64,000 nt of DNA from Bacteroidales bacterium (GTDB taxonomy: Bacteria > Bacteroidota > Bacteroidia > Bacteroidales > P3). The position numbers were made by a program, and so were the translations under genes. Location of the stretch: assembly GCA_017561155.1 (NCBI GenBank), contig JAFZDP010000034.1, positions 1-64,000 on the forward strand, given 5' to 3'. Shown here in pieces: positions 1 to 9,571 of this stretch; position 1 is the first letter of the stretch; each line of letters begins with the position of its first letter. The notes under the pieces were generated by a model. That model searched no databases and was not told the DNA's origin. It saw nothing but the letters and a program-made list of their open reading frames with translations.

Positions 1-10
1 AAATGATATT

Positions 11-119
<109 letters not shown>

Positions 120-130
120 TCTTTAACCAA

Positions 131-157
131 AGGGAATCCAATCGGGTTCCCTTTTTT
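131..157 (+). terminator. Terminator of rRNA operon
   Basis: GGGAATCC and GGGTTCCC form a hairpin followed by a run of six T. It directly follows the 5S gene and closes the rRNA operon. Confidence 0.8.
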
Positions 158-174
158 ATTTTATATACTGTACA

Positions 175-843
175 ATGAATATAGAACATTTTTACATAGA
201 AAACGGACAAGGTAGTCCTATAATAATGTTGCATGGCAATACCGGAAAAGCTCGTTATTTTAAGCACCAGATAGATGTATTTGCTCAAAAATATCATGTC
301 TATGCTATAGATACTCGAGGTCATGGTAAAACTCCACGAGGAGAAAAACCTTTTACCATAAGGCAATTTGCAGACGATTTGCTTGCATTTATGAATAATC
401 ATGGAATAGAAAAAGCTACTTTGATGGGGTTTTCTGATGGGGGAAACATTGCTATGAGGTTTGCAATTGAATATCCTGAAAAAGTAGACAGACTTATATT
501 GAATGGAGCAAATCTTAATGCAAGAGGTGTGAAAAATAGTACTCAGATACCGATAGAATTGAAATATTATTGGTATAAGTTGCTTGGAATAAAGAAGCAT
601 GATGTAGAAATGTTGGGTTTGATGGTAAACGATCCTAATATCACACTAGAAGAACTCCGATCTATACATGCAAAAACTTTGGTTATTGTAGGTACTAATG
701 ATATAATAAAAGAAAAACATTCGAAGTTGATAGCTTCTACCCTTAGTAACTCAGAATTTGCAGTAGTAGACGGTGACCATTTTGTAGCATTGCGAAATCC
801 GGAAGCATTTAATGAACGTGTGCTTGAGTTTTTGGCTAAATAA
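175..843 (+). CDS. Alpha/beta hydrolase
   Basis: A 222-residue alpha/beta-hydrolase-fold protein without a signal peptide, so cytoplasmic. The oxyanion-hole HG motif is at residues 20-21, the nucleophile elbow GFSDGG places Ser87, and the other probable triad members are Asp176 (GTND) and His202 (GDHF). The length fits a compact hydrolase with a small lid. It starts soon after the rRNA terminator and is followed by its own terminator, so it is probably monocistronic. The substrate cannot be told from sequence; the family includes esterases, C-C hydrolases and haloperoxidase-like enzymes. Confidence 0.88.
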   Translation: MNIEHFYIENGQGSPIIMLHGNTGKARYFKHQIDVFAQKYHVYAIDTRGHGKTPRGEKPFTIRQFADDLLAFMNNHGIEKATLMGFSDGGNIAMRFAIEYPEKVDRLILNGANLNARGVKNSTQIPIELKYYWYKLLGIKKHDVEMLGLMVNDPNITLEELRSIHAKTLVIVGTNDIIKEKHSKLIASTLSNSEFAVVDGDHFVALRNPEAFNERVLEFLAK

Positions 844-931
844 CCTACTATCTCTTTGATTTTTGTCGTTAACTTGCAAATATATTAGCTATATACTACA
901 ATAAATTGTTTAAGTATATGTTGTAGAACTT

Positions 932-971
932 CCCTATATTCTGTTACTTACAGAATATAGGGTGTTTTTTT
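932..971 (+). terminator. Terminator after hydrolase gene
   Basis: A perfect 12 bp stem (CCCTATATTCTG / CAGAATATAGGG) is followed by GTG and seven T. Confidence 0.85.
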
Positions 972-1027
972 GTCTTCAAAATTAAACAAAGTAGTGTTTG
1001 GGTGTCTAATAACTCAGTTTTTTTTCG

Positions 1028-1035
1028 TATCTTTG
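1028..1035 (+). promoter_or_regulatory. Bacteroides-type -7 box for lepA
   Basis: TATCTTTG followed by C matches the Bacteroidota -7 consensus TAnnTTTG and lies 40 bases before the lepA start. No clear -33 TTTG is seen at the usual spacing. Confidence 0.6.
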
Positions 1036-1074
1036 CAATCTTTAATTAGTGTAGAAACAAGATAAGAAAATACG

Positions 1075-2862
1075 ATGAAGAACATAAGAAACTTTTGTAT
1101 TATAGCTCATATAGACCATGGAAAGAGTACTTTGGCTGATAGATTGTTGGAATATACAAAGACTATTTCTCAGAGAGAAATGGAAAACCAAGTGTTGGAT
1201 AACATGGATTTGGAGAAGGAGAGAGGAATTACTATTAAGAGCCATGCTATTCAGATGGAGTATATTCAAGATGGAGAAAAGTATATTCTTAACTTGATAG
1301 ACACTCCGGGTCATGTGGATTTTTCCTATGAAGTATCTCGTTCGATAGCTGCTTGCGAGGGTGCATTGCTTATTGTTGATGCTACTCAAGGTATCCAAGC
1401 TCAAACTATTTCTAACCTTTATTTGGCTTTGGATAACAACTTGGAGATTATTCCTGTGTTGAACAAGATGGACTTGAACAATGCTATGCCCGAAGAGGTG
1501 TCTGACCAAATATGCGACCTTATAGGCTGTAGCCACGAAGATATATTGCCTGCAAGTGGAAAGACAGGTATGGGAGTAGAAGGTATATTGCGTGCTATTG
1601 TTGATAGAATACCTGCACCTAAAGGTGATGCTAATGCTCCTTTACAAGCTTTGATTTTCGATTCGGTGTTTAATCCTTTCCGTGGTATCGTTTCGTATTT
1701 TAGAATTATGAATGGTACTATAAAGACCAACGACTTTGTTAAGTTTGTGAATACAGGAAAAGAATATCATGCCGACGAAATAGGTGTGCTTAAGCTTAAG
1801 ATGGAGCCTCGCAAAGAGTTATCTGCCGGTAATGTTGGATACATTATTTCCGGTATCAAGACTTCGAAAGAGGTACAGGTGGGCGATACTATCACTCATG
1901 TGAATACTCCATGTAAAGAAGCTATAGCAGGTTTCGAAGCTGTAAAACCTATGGTATTTGCCGGTATATATCCGGTAGATAGTGATGATTATGAAGAATT
2001 GCGTGCTTCTATTGAGAAGTTACAACTTAACGATGCTTCGCTTACTTTCGAGCCGGAATCGTCGTTGGCTCTTGGATTTGGTTTCCGTTGTGGTTTCTTG
2101 GGATTGCTTCACATGGAAATTATACAAGAACGCTTGGAGCGTGAGTTTAACATGGACGTAATAACCACTGTTCCAAACGTGCAATATAAAGTACACCTTA
2201 CTAATGGCGAAGTGTTAGATGTATACAACCCATCAGGACTACCCGAACCTAACTACATAGACTTTGTAGAAGAACCATATATTACTGCGCAAATTATTAC
2301 CAAAGCCGACTATATTGGCTCTATCATAAAATTGTGTATAGACAAGCGCGGTATTCTTAAAAATCAAGTATACCTGACTACCGACCGTATAGAAATAACA
2401 TTTGAACTACCTTTGGGCGAAGTAGTGTTCGACTTCTACGATAAGCTAAAAAGTATATCCAAAGGCTATGCTTCGTTCGACTATTTCCAATCGGGATACA
2501 AACCTTCTAAATTGGTTAAGTTGGAAATACTGCTTAACGGCGACCCCGTAGATGCCCTTTCGGCATTAACGTTTGTTGATAATGCTTATCCTCTTGGACG
2601 TCGTATGTGCGAAAAGCTTAAGGAACTTATACCACGCCAACAGTTCGATATTGCCATACAAGCTGCTATAGGTAGCAAGATTATAGCCCGCGAAACAGTG
2701 AAGGCAGTACGTAAGGACGTAACAGCAAAATGTTATGGAGGTGATATTTCGCGTAAGCGTAAACTACTTGAAAAGCAGAAAGAAGGTAAGAAACGTATGC
2801 GTCAGGTAGGTAATGTAGAAGTGCCACAAAGTGCATTCTTGGCAGTACTTAAATTAGATTAG
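1075..2862 (+). CDS. lepA: Elongation factor 4 (LepA)
   Basis: A 595-residue translational GTPase of normal length for LepA/EF4, which back-translocates or remodels stalled ribosomes. The start is typical ([19 protein letters not shown]), with G1 AHIDHGKS at residues 10-17, the G2/switch region RGIT, G3 DTPGH and G4 NKMD. The C-terminal LepA-specific domain ends with basic sequence ([19 protein letters not shown]). It lacks the domain IV of EF-G, which supports LepA over EF-G. The gene has its own promoter, and a lipoprotein gene follows 4 bp downstream, probably co-transcribed. Confidence 0.97.
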   Translation: MKNIRNFCIIAHIDHGKSTLADRLLEYTKTISQREMENQVLDNMDLEKERGITIKSHAIQMEYIQDGEKYILNLIDTPGHVDFSYEVSRSIAACEGALLIVDATQGIQAQTISNLYLALDNNLEIIPVLNKMDLNNAMPEEVSDQICDLIGCSHEDILPASGKTGMGVEGILRAIVDRIPAPKGDANAPLQALIFDSVFNPFRGIVSYFRIMNGTIKTNDFVKFVNTGKEYHADEIGVLKLKMEPRKELSAGNVGYIISGIKTSKEVQVGDTITHVNTPCKEAIAGFEAVKPMVFAGIYPVDSDDYEELRASIEKLQLNDASLTFEPESSLALGFGFRCGFLGLLHMEIIQERLEREFNMDVITTVPNVQYKVHLTNGEVLDVYNPSGLPEPNYIDFVEEPYITAQIITKADYIGSIIKLCIDKRGILKNQVYLTTDRIEITFELPLGEVVFDFYDKLKSISKGYASFDYFQSGYKPSKLVKLEILLNGDPVDALSALTFVDNAYPLGRRMCEKLKELIPRQQFDIAIQAAIGSKIIARETVKAVRKDVTAKCYGGDISRKRKLLEKQKEGKKRMRQVGNVEVPQSAFLAVLKLD

Positions 2863-2866
2863 AATT

Positions 2867-3400
2867 ATGCAACTATTTCTACGAAAAACCATATTGATGT
2901 TATTAGCATCTATTGCAATATTGGGATTGTCTTGTTGTGCAACTAATAAGACAATCTCCGACTATGATGCTATTTTCAATGTCAAGTGGTATTTAGTAAA
3001 ATATGTTGATACAGATAATGCTACAGAAGAAAATGCTTTCGAAACAATAAAAGATATTCCTTTAAAATCCGATGATATTTGTTGGTTCATATTTACAGAC
3101 GATACACTCTGTCATGCTGTACCTAAAATTTCCAATGCAAATGTGTATAGAGGTTATGGTGTTAAGAATAGATTTGAGGGTTATTATAAAGTAGATGCAA
3201 AGAAGAAAGAGATTCAATTTTTCTCATTTTTTAGGACACTTGCAGGATGTAGAGGGGGAATGAAAGCGAACGAAGTGGAAAAAAGATTCATGAGCAGTTT
3301 TAGAAATACAACCAACTATAAACTTGAAGGTGATACACTTCTACTATATTATGATGATGGTAAGAAGTATGTGCAATTCCAGAAAAAAAGGATTAAATAA
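2867..3400 (+). CDS. META/HslJ-like lipoprotein
   Basis: A 177-residue protein with a signal peptide ending in a lipobox (ILGLSC, Cys near 23), so probably a lipoprotein facing the periplasm. The pattern after it resembles the META/HslJ domain: WYLVKY near the start, a strand reading YKVDAKKKEIQFF, then a Cys-rich loop with E.RFM.S and a last hairpin EGDTLLLYYDDGKKYVQF. The assignment is by pattern only. It follows lepA by 4 bp and precedes the peptidase gene by 17 bp, so it may be cotranscribed with them. Function unknown. Confidence 0.6.
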   Translation: MQLFLRKTILMLLASIAILGLSCCATNKTISDYDAIFNVKWYLVKYVDTDNATEENAFETIKDIPLKSDDICWFIFTDDTLCHAVPKISNANVYRGYGVKNRFEGYYKVDAKKKEIQFFSFFRTLAGCRGGMKANEVEKRFMSSFRNTTNYKLEGDTLLLYYDDGKKYVQFQKKRIK

Positions 3401-3417
3401 CAAATAATATACAAATA

Positions 3418-5556
3418 ATGAAATACAGAATTATAACATTTCTATTTTTGGCATCGCTTGTGTTTGGTGCCAATGCACAAGACAAGATGCTTACATCCGA
3501 CCAACTTATGGATGGTTCGTTGTACCCTGCTCGTATGAGAGGGCTTCAGTTTATAGGTAAAACCGACAACTACTCGTTTGTTAAAGACAATGTGCTTTAT
3601 ACTGCCAACAATAAGTCGGAGAAACAATTGCTTACTTTGGAACAGTTGAACGAGGCACTGAAAACTATAAACGGACAACAATTGAGATATTTTCCAAACG
3701 TATCGTTTATCAACGATCGTGAGTTTTCTTTCTATTCAAATGGAAAGATGTTTGTTTACAATTTGAAATCAAAAACTATATCTAATCCTTTAGAATATCC
3801 TGCCAATGCAGAGAATTTGGATATAGAAAAAACAACTCATCAATATGCTTACACAAAAGGTTACGATTTGTATGTAGTGAAAGGCAATAAAGAAAAAGTT
3901 TTTTCGGGCGAAGATAATGATATCGTTTATGGTCAGGCTGTACATCGTAGCGAGTTTGGTATAGAAAAAGGAACATTCTGGTCGCCAAAGGGAAGTTTAT
4001 TGGCATTCTACAAGATGGACCAAAGCATGGTGACAGATTATCCTATAGTGAACACTGCTTTGCGTGTAGCAGAAACAGCTCCTGAAGCATATCCTATGGC
4101 CGGTATGAAGAGTCACGAGGTAGAAGTAGGTATATACAACACCCTTAACGATAAGGTTGTGTATTTGAAAACTCGTAAAGATACATCAGTAGCAGAACGA
4201 GAAAATTATTTGACTAACATTAGTTGGAGTCCGGACGAAAGATATGTATATATAGCAAAGATAAATCGCGGACAAAACCACATGTGGTTGGAATGCTACA
4301 ATGTAGAATCTGGAAATTTGGAAAAAGTACTTTTTGAAGAAAAGAACGACCGCTATGTTGAACCAATGTCAGGTCTTACTTTTGTTCCAAATAATCCTAA
4401 CCAGTTTTTGTGGCTTAGCCAACGTGATGGTTACAGACACATATATTTGTACGACATAGATGGAAACCTATTAAAACAAGTTACTAAAGGAAACTTTGAG
4501 GTACAATCTATAATAGGTTTTGATGCTAAAGCAGAAAAAGTTTTCTTTTATTCTAATATAGAAAACCCAATGGAACGTGCTGCTTACAGTGTAGACTTGA
4601 AAACAGGCAACATAGTTCGTATCACATCTGAAAAAGGTACACACTCTATAGTAATGAACAGCAAAGGAAATATGTTTATAGATATGTACAGCAGTACCGA
4701 TGTTCCTTTCAAAGCGATGCTTGTTAACGATAAAGCTAAAACATTGAAAGATATACATACATCGGCCAATCCGCTTGCCGACTATCGTATGCCTGAAATA
4801 GAAGTTGGTACTATCAAATCGGCTGATGGAGTTACTGATTTGTGCTACCGTTTGATAAAACCTATCAATTATAACGACGGTAAGAAACATCCTACTTTGG
4901 TTTATGTTTATGGTGGTCCTCACTCACAAATGGTAACCGAAAGTTGGTTGGCAGGTGCTAATCTTTATTTCCTTTTCTTGGCTCAACAAGGATATGTAGT
5001 GTTTACTGTCGACAATCGTGGTACCGACAATCGTGGCTTTGAGTTCGAAAGTGTGATACATCGTAATCTTGGTGTTGCCGAAATGGCCGACCAAATGAAA
5101 GGTGTTGAATTTTTGAGAACTCTTCCATACGTCGATGAAAACCGTATAGGTGTAGAAGGTTGGAGTTTTGGTGGATTTATGACTATAAGTCTTAAACTTA
5201 CTCATCCCGATGTGTTTAAAGTAGGATGTGCAGGTGGTCCGGTTATCGATTGGAAATGGTACGAAGTAATGTATGGCGAACGTTATATGGATACTCCACA
5301 AGAAAATCCTGAAGGATACAAAAGCACTAGCTTGTTGGGCAAAGTAAACTCTTTGGATGGTAAATTGTTGGTTATCCATGGTGCTGAAGATCCCACAGTG
5401 TTGTGGCAACACTCGTTGGAGTTTGTTCACGAATGTATAAAGGCCAAGAAACAAGTAGACTATTTTGTTTACCCTCATCATCCTCATAATGTTCGTGGAT
5501 TAGATCGTTTGCATTTGTACAAAAAAATGTACGAATACTATCAACAAAACTTGTAA
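3418..5556 (+). CDS. Dipeptidyl peptidase IV (S9B family)
   Basis: A 712-residue secreted serine peptidase. A signal peptide (residues 1-20, ending GANA-QD) precedes a DPP IV-type beta-propeller (about 40-470) and the alpha/beta hydrolase domain. The triad fits Ser583 in GWSFGG, Asp658 in GAEDPT and His699 in LHLY. Length and order match the S9B family, which removes X-Pro dipeptides from peptide N-termini; asaccharolytic Bacteroidales use such enzymes in the periplasm for peptide nutrition. The riboflavin synthase gene follows 33 bp downstream. Substrate choice is inferred from the family. Confidence 0.92.
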   Translation: MKYRIITFLFLASLVFGANAQDKMLTSDQLMDGSLYPARMRGLQFIGKTDNYSFVKDNVLYTANNKSEKQLLTLEQLNEALKTINGQQLRYFPNVSFINDREFSFYSNGKMFVYNLKSKTISNPLEYPANAENLDIEKTTHQYAYTKGYDLYVVKGNKEKVFSGEDNDIVYGQAVHRSEFGIEKGTFWSPKGSLLAFYKMDQSMVTDYPIVNTALRVAETAPEAYPMAGMKSHEVEVGIYNTLNDKVVYLKTRKDTSVAERENYLTNISWSPDERYVYIAKINRGQNHMWLECYNVESGNLEKVLFEEKNDRYVEPMSGLTFVPNNPNQFLWLSQRDGYRHIYLYDIDGNLLKQVTKGNFEVQSIIGFDAKAEKVFFYSNIENPMERAAYSVDLKTGNIVRITSEKGTHSIVMNSKGNMFIDMYSSTDVPFKAMLVNDKAKTLKDIHTSANPLADYRMPEIEVGTIKSADGVTDLCYRLIKPINYNDGKKHPTLVYVYGGPHSQMVTESWLAGANLYFLFLAQQGYVVFTVDNRGTDNRGFEFESVIHRNLGVAEMADQMKGVEFLRTLPYVDENRIGVEGWSFGGFMTISLKLTHPDVFKVGCAGGPVIDWKWYEVMYGERYMDTPQENPEGYKSTSLLGKVNSLDGKLLVIHGAEDPTVLWQHSLEFVHECIKAKKQVDYFVYPHHPHNVRGLDRLHLYKKMYEYYQQNL

Positions 5557-5589
5557 GAGATATAAAGAACCAAGTAATATTATATAGAT

Positions 5590-6201
5590 ATGTTTACAGG
5601 AATAGTAGAAAAAACCGCTAAGGTTGTAAAGATAGAACAAGACAAAACCAACTTCCATTTTACTTTGGAAGTTGATTTTGCCGACGAACTTGTTATAGAT
5701 CAAAGTATGGCACACGATGGTTGTTGCCTTACAGTGGTATCGGTAGACAAAGAAAAAAAGCAGTATGTTGTTACTGCTATGGACGAAACCATGCTTAAAA
5801 CAAACCTAAGTACTTGGAAAGTTGGTACAGAAGTTAATGTTGAACGTTCTATGCGTATGGATGGTCGTTTCGACGGACACATAGTACAAGGACACGTCGA
5901 CCAAACTGCTACATGTACCAAAGTTGTCGACGAAAATGGTAGCTGGCGTTTTTATTTTGAATACGATTTCAATGCCAATAAGAATATCACTGTACCAAAA
6001 GGATCTATATCTATAAATGGTGTTAGCCTTACAGTAGTAGATTCGGAACGTGGAATGTTTTCGGTGGCTATTATACCTTACACTTATCAGATAACCAATT
6101 TCCACAATTTCCAAAAGGGTACTGTGGTAAACATCGAGTTCGACGTGTTTGGTAAATATGTACAACGTTTGCTTGAACAATATATGGAAGCTGCTAAATA
6201 A
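5590..6201 (+). CDS. ribE: Riboflavin synthase, alpha subunit
   Basis: A 203-residue enzyme that dismutates two 6,7-dimethyl-8-ribityllumazine molecules to riboflavin, the last step of vitamin B2 synthesis. The diagnostic N-terminus MFTGIVE is present, and two homologous lumazine-binding barrels follow (about 1-95 and 96-190; repeated motifs SMAHDGCCLTV and SISINGVSLTV). Other rib genes are not adjacent. The stop codon lies within the stem of its terminator. Confidence 0.95.
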   Translation: MFTGIVEKTAKVVKIEQDKTNFHFTLEVDFADELVIDQSMAHDGCCLTVVSVDKEKKQYVVTAMDETMLKTNLSTWKVGTEVNVERSMRMDGRFDGHIVQGHVDQTATCTKVVDENGSWRFYFEYDFNANKNITVPKGSISINGVSLTVVDSERGMFSVAIIPYTYQITNFHNFQKGTVVNIEFDVFGKYVQRLLEQYMEAAK

Positions 6202-6217
6202 GGCAGCTTTCTTTTTC
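6187..6217 (+). terminator. Terminator overlapping the ribE stop
   Basis: GAAGCTGC / GCAGCTTT hairpin followed by a T-rich tract. The stem overlaps the end of the riboflavin synthase frame. Confidence 0.65.
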
Positions 6218-6231
6218 TATACTTGTTTGCT

Positions 6232-6534
6232 ATGCGTACCATAAAAATTACTGCCATGCGTAAGACCGAGTATCGCGACCTTATGCAGCAATACGAAAAT
6301 TCTATCAGCCATGCTTGCGATGTGTTGGTAGGACAAACGTTCACTGTAGTAGATTGTCAAAAGCCCGAAGGTTTGTGCGATAGTGCGTGGGACACTTTGC
6401 TGCCTTTTGTTACTGAGCTTGCCAATGGCGGCGGCAACTTTTTCGATGGCTGGATGAAGAACCCTTATTCTGCCATGCTTTCGTGCAACGATGGTTTCCG
6501 TCCCGTAACTTTTTTGGTAGAGGTAGACGAATAA
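6232..6534 (+). CDS. TIGR04076 family protein
   Basis: About 100 residues starting MRTIKITAMRK. The pattern (short beta start, conserved Cys near 27, LVGQTF.V, a CDSAW loop, then GG.FFDGWM and a Cys before the last strand) fits the small TIGR04076 family, of unknown function. An ATG nine bases upstream (6223) is an alternative start; the later one aligns better with the family. Because a terminator hairpin sits just before it, it may use its own weak promoter or readthrough. A patatin gene follows after 20 bp. Confidence 0.72.
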   Translation: MRTIKITAMRKTEYRDLMQQYENSISHACDVLVGQTFTVVDCQKPEGLCDSAWDTLLPFVTELANGGGNFFDGWMKNPYSAMLSCNDGFRPVTFLVEVDE

Positions 6535-6554
6535 TTACATAACCATACTTTAAT

Positions 6555-7394
6555 ATGAAAAAGATACTTATAACTCCGCAGTCGGGGCTTATATTGGAAG
6601 GCGGTGGCATGCGTGGTGTGTTCACTTGTGGTGTACTCGATTGCTTGATGGACAAAGGTGTTAGATTCCCGTATACTATAGGCGTAAGTGCCGGTGCATG
6701 CAACGGTCTGTCTTATATGTCAGGACAAAGAGGACGTGCTAAGTTTAGCACTATCGATATGTTGGAGCAATATCACTATATTGGGATGAAACATCTGATA
6801 AAAAAAGGCAATATCATGGATTTTGATTTGTTGTTCCACGATTTTCCCGAACGTATACTGCCTTACAACTACGAGGCTTATGCTAACTGTGGCGAGGTGT
6901 ATGAAATGGTAACTACAAGCTGCATTACGGGACAGGCGTGCTACTACAACGAGAAACAAAGTCCCAAAAGAATAATAGATATAGTAAAAGCATCTAGTAG
7001 TTTGCCCTTTGTTTGCCCTATAGCGTATGTAGATGGCAGCCCAATGCTGGATGGTGGTATTGCTGATAGTATACCATTGTTAAGAGCACGAAGTTTAGGC
7101 TATACCGACAATGTGGTGGTGCTTACACGCAACAAAGGTTATCGCAAAGAGGATAAGCCATCGAAGGTTCCGCCATTCTTTTATCGCAAATATCCCGAGT
7201 TGAGGCATGCTATTGCAAGTCGTAATATGATGTACAATCAGCAGATATCTATGGTAGAAGAACTGGAAGACAAAGGCGAGCTGATAGTGTTGCGTCCTCA
7301 AAAACCCATAGAGGTGAGCCGTATGGAACGCGATACAGCCAAACTATTGGCTCTGTACGACGAAGGATATCAAACTGCTGCCGCGTATTTGTAA
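6555..7394 (+). CDS. Patatin-like phospholipase
   Basis: A 279-residue patatin-family acyl hydrolase of the bacterial RssA/YjjU type. Seen: the oxyanion glycine loop GGGMRG (residues 16-21), the nucleophile elbow GVSAGA with Ser45, and the catalytic DGG with Asp166; these form the Ser-Asp dyad of the family. No signal peptide, so probably cytoplasmic. It would hydrolyse phospholipid or lysophospholipid acyl esters, but the physiological substrate is unknown. Confidence 0.92.
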   Translation: MKKILITPQSGLILEGGGMRGVFTCGVLDCLMDKGVRFPYTIGVSAGACNGLSYMSGQRGRAKFSTIDMLEQYHYIGMKHLIKKGNIMDFDLLFHDFPERILPYNYEAYANCGEVYEMVTTSCITGQACYYNEKQSPKRIIDIVKASSSLPFVCPIAYVDGSPMLDGGIADSIPLLRARSLGYTDNVVVLTRNKGYRKEDKPSKVPPFFYRKYPELRHAIASRNMMYNQQISMVEELEDKGELIVLRPQKPIEVSRMERDTAKLLALYDEGYQTAAAYL

Positions 7395-7482
7395 CGCTAC
7401 GTTTCACAAATGTTCACTAGTTGTCGGAATAGTATATAATAGTGTGCTATTTTCAATATTAACTTATTAATGAGTACGAGAT

Positions 7483-7941
7483 ATGAATAAAATACTAGCT
7501 ATATGTGTTGCAATGTTTGCTATAACTAATATGTTGTTTGCACAAGATGATAAAGATTTATACTCTCAACTTGGTTGTCCTGAATTTAGGAAAAATGTAA
7601 AAGGAAACGAGAGTTTTCTTTTGCGAGATGATAGTACCGTGTTTTCGAATGTTGATGTATCTCCTATGTTTCCGGGAGGTGAAGATTCTTTAAAAACATA
7701 TATTATCCGACATTTTAATGTGACTCAAGAATGCGATATTATAGGTACGATTATTGTTGCTTTTATTGTTGAACCCAATGGTTCAATTACAGATATTGTC
7801 AGAATACGAGATATTGGCTGTAACGCTGTAAACGAACTTATAAATGTAGTGAAAACAATGCCCAAATGGATTCCCGGACTCTTGAAAGGTAAGCCTGTGA
7901 GAGTACGACATTTCTTGACTTTTCGTTACGAAATACAGTAG
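7483..7941 (+). CDS. Secreted TonB C-terminal-domain protein
   Basis: A 152-residue protein with a signal peptide (about 1-20) and a TonB C-terminal fold: the segment IIGTIIVAFIVEPNGSITD, then RIRDIGC and a final MPKWIPGLLKGKPVRVRH strand. It lacks the proline-rich periplasmic spanner and membrane anchor of a true TonB, so it is unlikely to energise outer-membrane transport alone. A paralogue lies at 10589-11044 on the other strand. Function unknown. Confidence 0.78.
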   Translation: MNKILAICVAMFAITNMLFAQDDKDLYSQLGCPEFRKNVKGNESFLLRDDSTVFSNVDVSPMFPGGEDSLKTYIIRHFNVTQECDIIGTIIVAFIVEPNGSITDIVRIRDIGCNAVNELINVVKTMPKWIPGLLKGKPVRVRHFLTFRYEIQ

Positions 7942-8039
7942 TAAGTAGTGACACATTGAAAATTTATTTGTTTAGTAGGAAAAAAAAGTGTAATTTAGCA
8001 CTTTCAAACAGAGTAGAAAAAATATAAAAATAAATAGAT

Positions 8040-9494
8040 ATGAGTGAAATATTAAACTTGAATCCTAGTGAGTTATGGGCAAACTTTTACGCTCTTACTC
8101 AAATTCCACGTCCTTCGAAACACGAAGAAAAAGTGGTTGCTTACCTTGTTGAGTTTGCAAAAAAGCACAATTTAGAATACAAAGTAGACGAAGTTGGCAA
8201 TATAATAATGCGTAAACCTGCTACCAAAGGTATGGAAAATCGCAAGGGTGTTATATTGCAAGCTCACGTTGATATGGTTCCTCAAAAGAATAATGATAAA
8301 GTACATAATTTCGAAACCGACCCTATCGAAACTCGCATCGATGGCGAATGGGTAAAGGCTAACGGTACTACTCTTGGTGCCGACAACGGTATGGGAGCTG
8401 CTGCTGCTATGACTGTATTGGCTTCTACTACTTTGGAACACGGCCCTATCGAAGCATTATTTACTATCGATGAAGAAACCGGAATGACAGGTGCTTTTGG
8501 CCTTAAGAGCGGTGAACTTAACGGCGATATTCTTTTGAACCTTGATAGCGAAACCGAAGGCGAACTTTATGTAGGTTGTGCCGGTGGTATCGATGCATCT
8601 ATAACTATAGACTATGCAACAGAAGCTGTTCCTGCCGGATATTGTGCTTACAAACTTATAGTAGGTGGTTTGAAAGGTGGCCACTCGGGTATGGATATTA
8701 TACTTGGCCGTGGCAATGCCAACAAAATATTGTTCCGCCTATTACGTTGGGTAGCCGAATGTGGTATTCGTTTGGAATCTATCGATGGTGGCAGCTTGCG
8801 CAATGCTATCCCTCGCGAAGCTTCGGCTGTACTTGTATTCCCTACCGAACACAAAGATTGCATACTTAAAGAGTTTGACAAAGTAGCCGAAGCTGTGGCT
8901 AAAGAACTTGAAGCTGTAGATGGCGACTTCTTTATGAAATACGAAGCCGTAGATATGCCTAAGGTTGTGATGACCGAAGCCGACACTAATCGTTGCATAA
9001 ATCTTGTATATGCTGCACCTAACGGCGTTATGCGTATGAGCGACTCTATGCCGGGATTGGTTGAAACTTCGTTGAATATGGCTATAGTAAAAACCGACGG
9101 AAACAAGATGGCTATCCATTCGTTGCTACGCAGCTCGGTAGACAGTGCTAAAGAAGATTTGGCAGAACGACTTGTATGTCTTGCCGAACTTGCAGGTGGC
9201 AAATGCGAACTTGCCGGTGGTTATCCCGGTTGGAAACCAAACATGAAATCGCCTATCCTTACCACTATGCAGGCTACATACAACAAACTTTACGGAAAAG
9301 AACCTAAGATAATGGCTATCCACGCCGGTTTGGAATGTGGTTTGTTTGGTACTATGTATCCTAATTGGGATATGATTTCGTTCGGTCCTACTATTATGTA
9401 TCCACACTCTCCTGACGAAAAAGTAAACATCGCCAGTGTTGGAAAATTCTGGGATTACCTTGTGGAAACCCTTAAGAACATTCCTGTAAAATAA
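8040..9494 (+). CDS. pepD: Aminoacyl-histidine dipeptidase (PepD)
   Basis: A 484-residue M20 family di-zinc peptidase of the PepD/carnosinase group, cleaving Xaa-His and other dipeptides in the cytosol. The metal motifs are visible: QAHVDMV near residue 80, TLGADNGMG near 118, and EETGMTG near 145 with the general-base Glu. An M20 dimerisation domain (about 205-385) is followed by the last metal His in the IMYPHSPDE segment. There is no signal peptide. It stands alone between a TonB-like gene and a strong terminator. Confidence 0.94.
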   Translation: MSEILNLNPSELWANFYALTQIPRPSKHEEKVVAYLVEFAKKHNLEYKVDEVGNIIMRKPATKGMENRKGVILQAHVDMVPQKNNDKVHNFETDPIETRIDGEWVKANGTTLGADNGMGAAAAMTVLASTTLEHGPIEALFTIDEETGMTGAFGLKSGELNGDILLNLDSETEGELYVGCAGGIDASITIDYATEAVPAGYCAYKLIVGGLKGGHSGMDIILGRGNANKILFRLLRWVAECGIRLESIDGGSLRNAIPREASAVLVFPTEHKDCILKEFDKVAEAVAKELEAVDGDFFMKYEAVDMPKVVMTEADTNRCINLVYAAPNGVMRMSDSMPGLVETSLNMAIVKTDGNKMAIHSLLRSSVDSAKEDLAERLVCLAELAGGKCELAGGYPGWKPNMKSPILTTMQATYNKLYGKEPKIMAIHAGLECGLFGTMYPNWDMISFGPTIMYPHSPDEKVNIASVGKFWDYLVETLKNIPVK

Positions 9495-9501
9495 TTATTA
9501 T

Positions 9502-9542
9502 AATCCTTGCCGTTCGTTGTTAGAGTGGCAAGGATTTTTTTT
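9502..9542 (+). terminator. Terminator after pepD
   Basis: AATCCTTGCC and GGCAAGGATT pair and are followed by T8. A near copy sits at 10534-10573. Confidence 0.85.
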
Positions 9543-9571
9543 CTATTAGTAAGATTATAATATAAATAATT

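Noticed and set aside
5557..5589. FMN riboswitch before riboflavin synthase
   Set aside because: Only 33 bp separate it from the upstream gene; no room for the aptamer.
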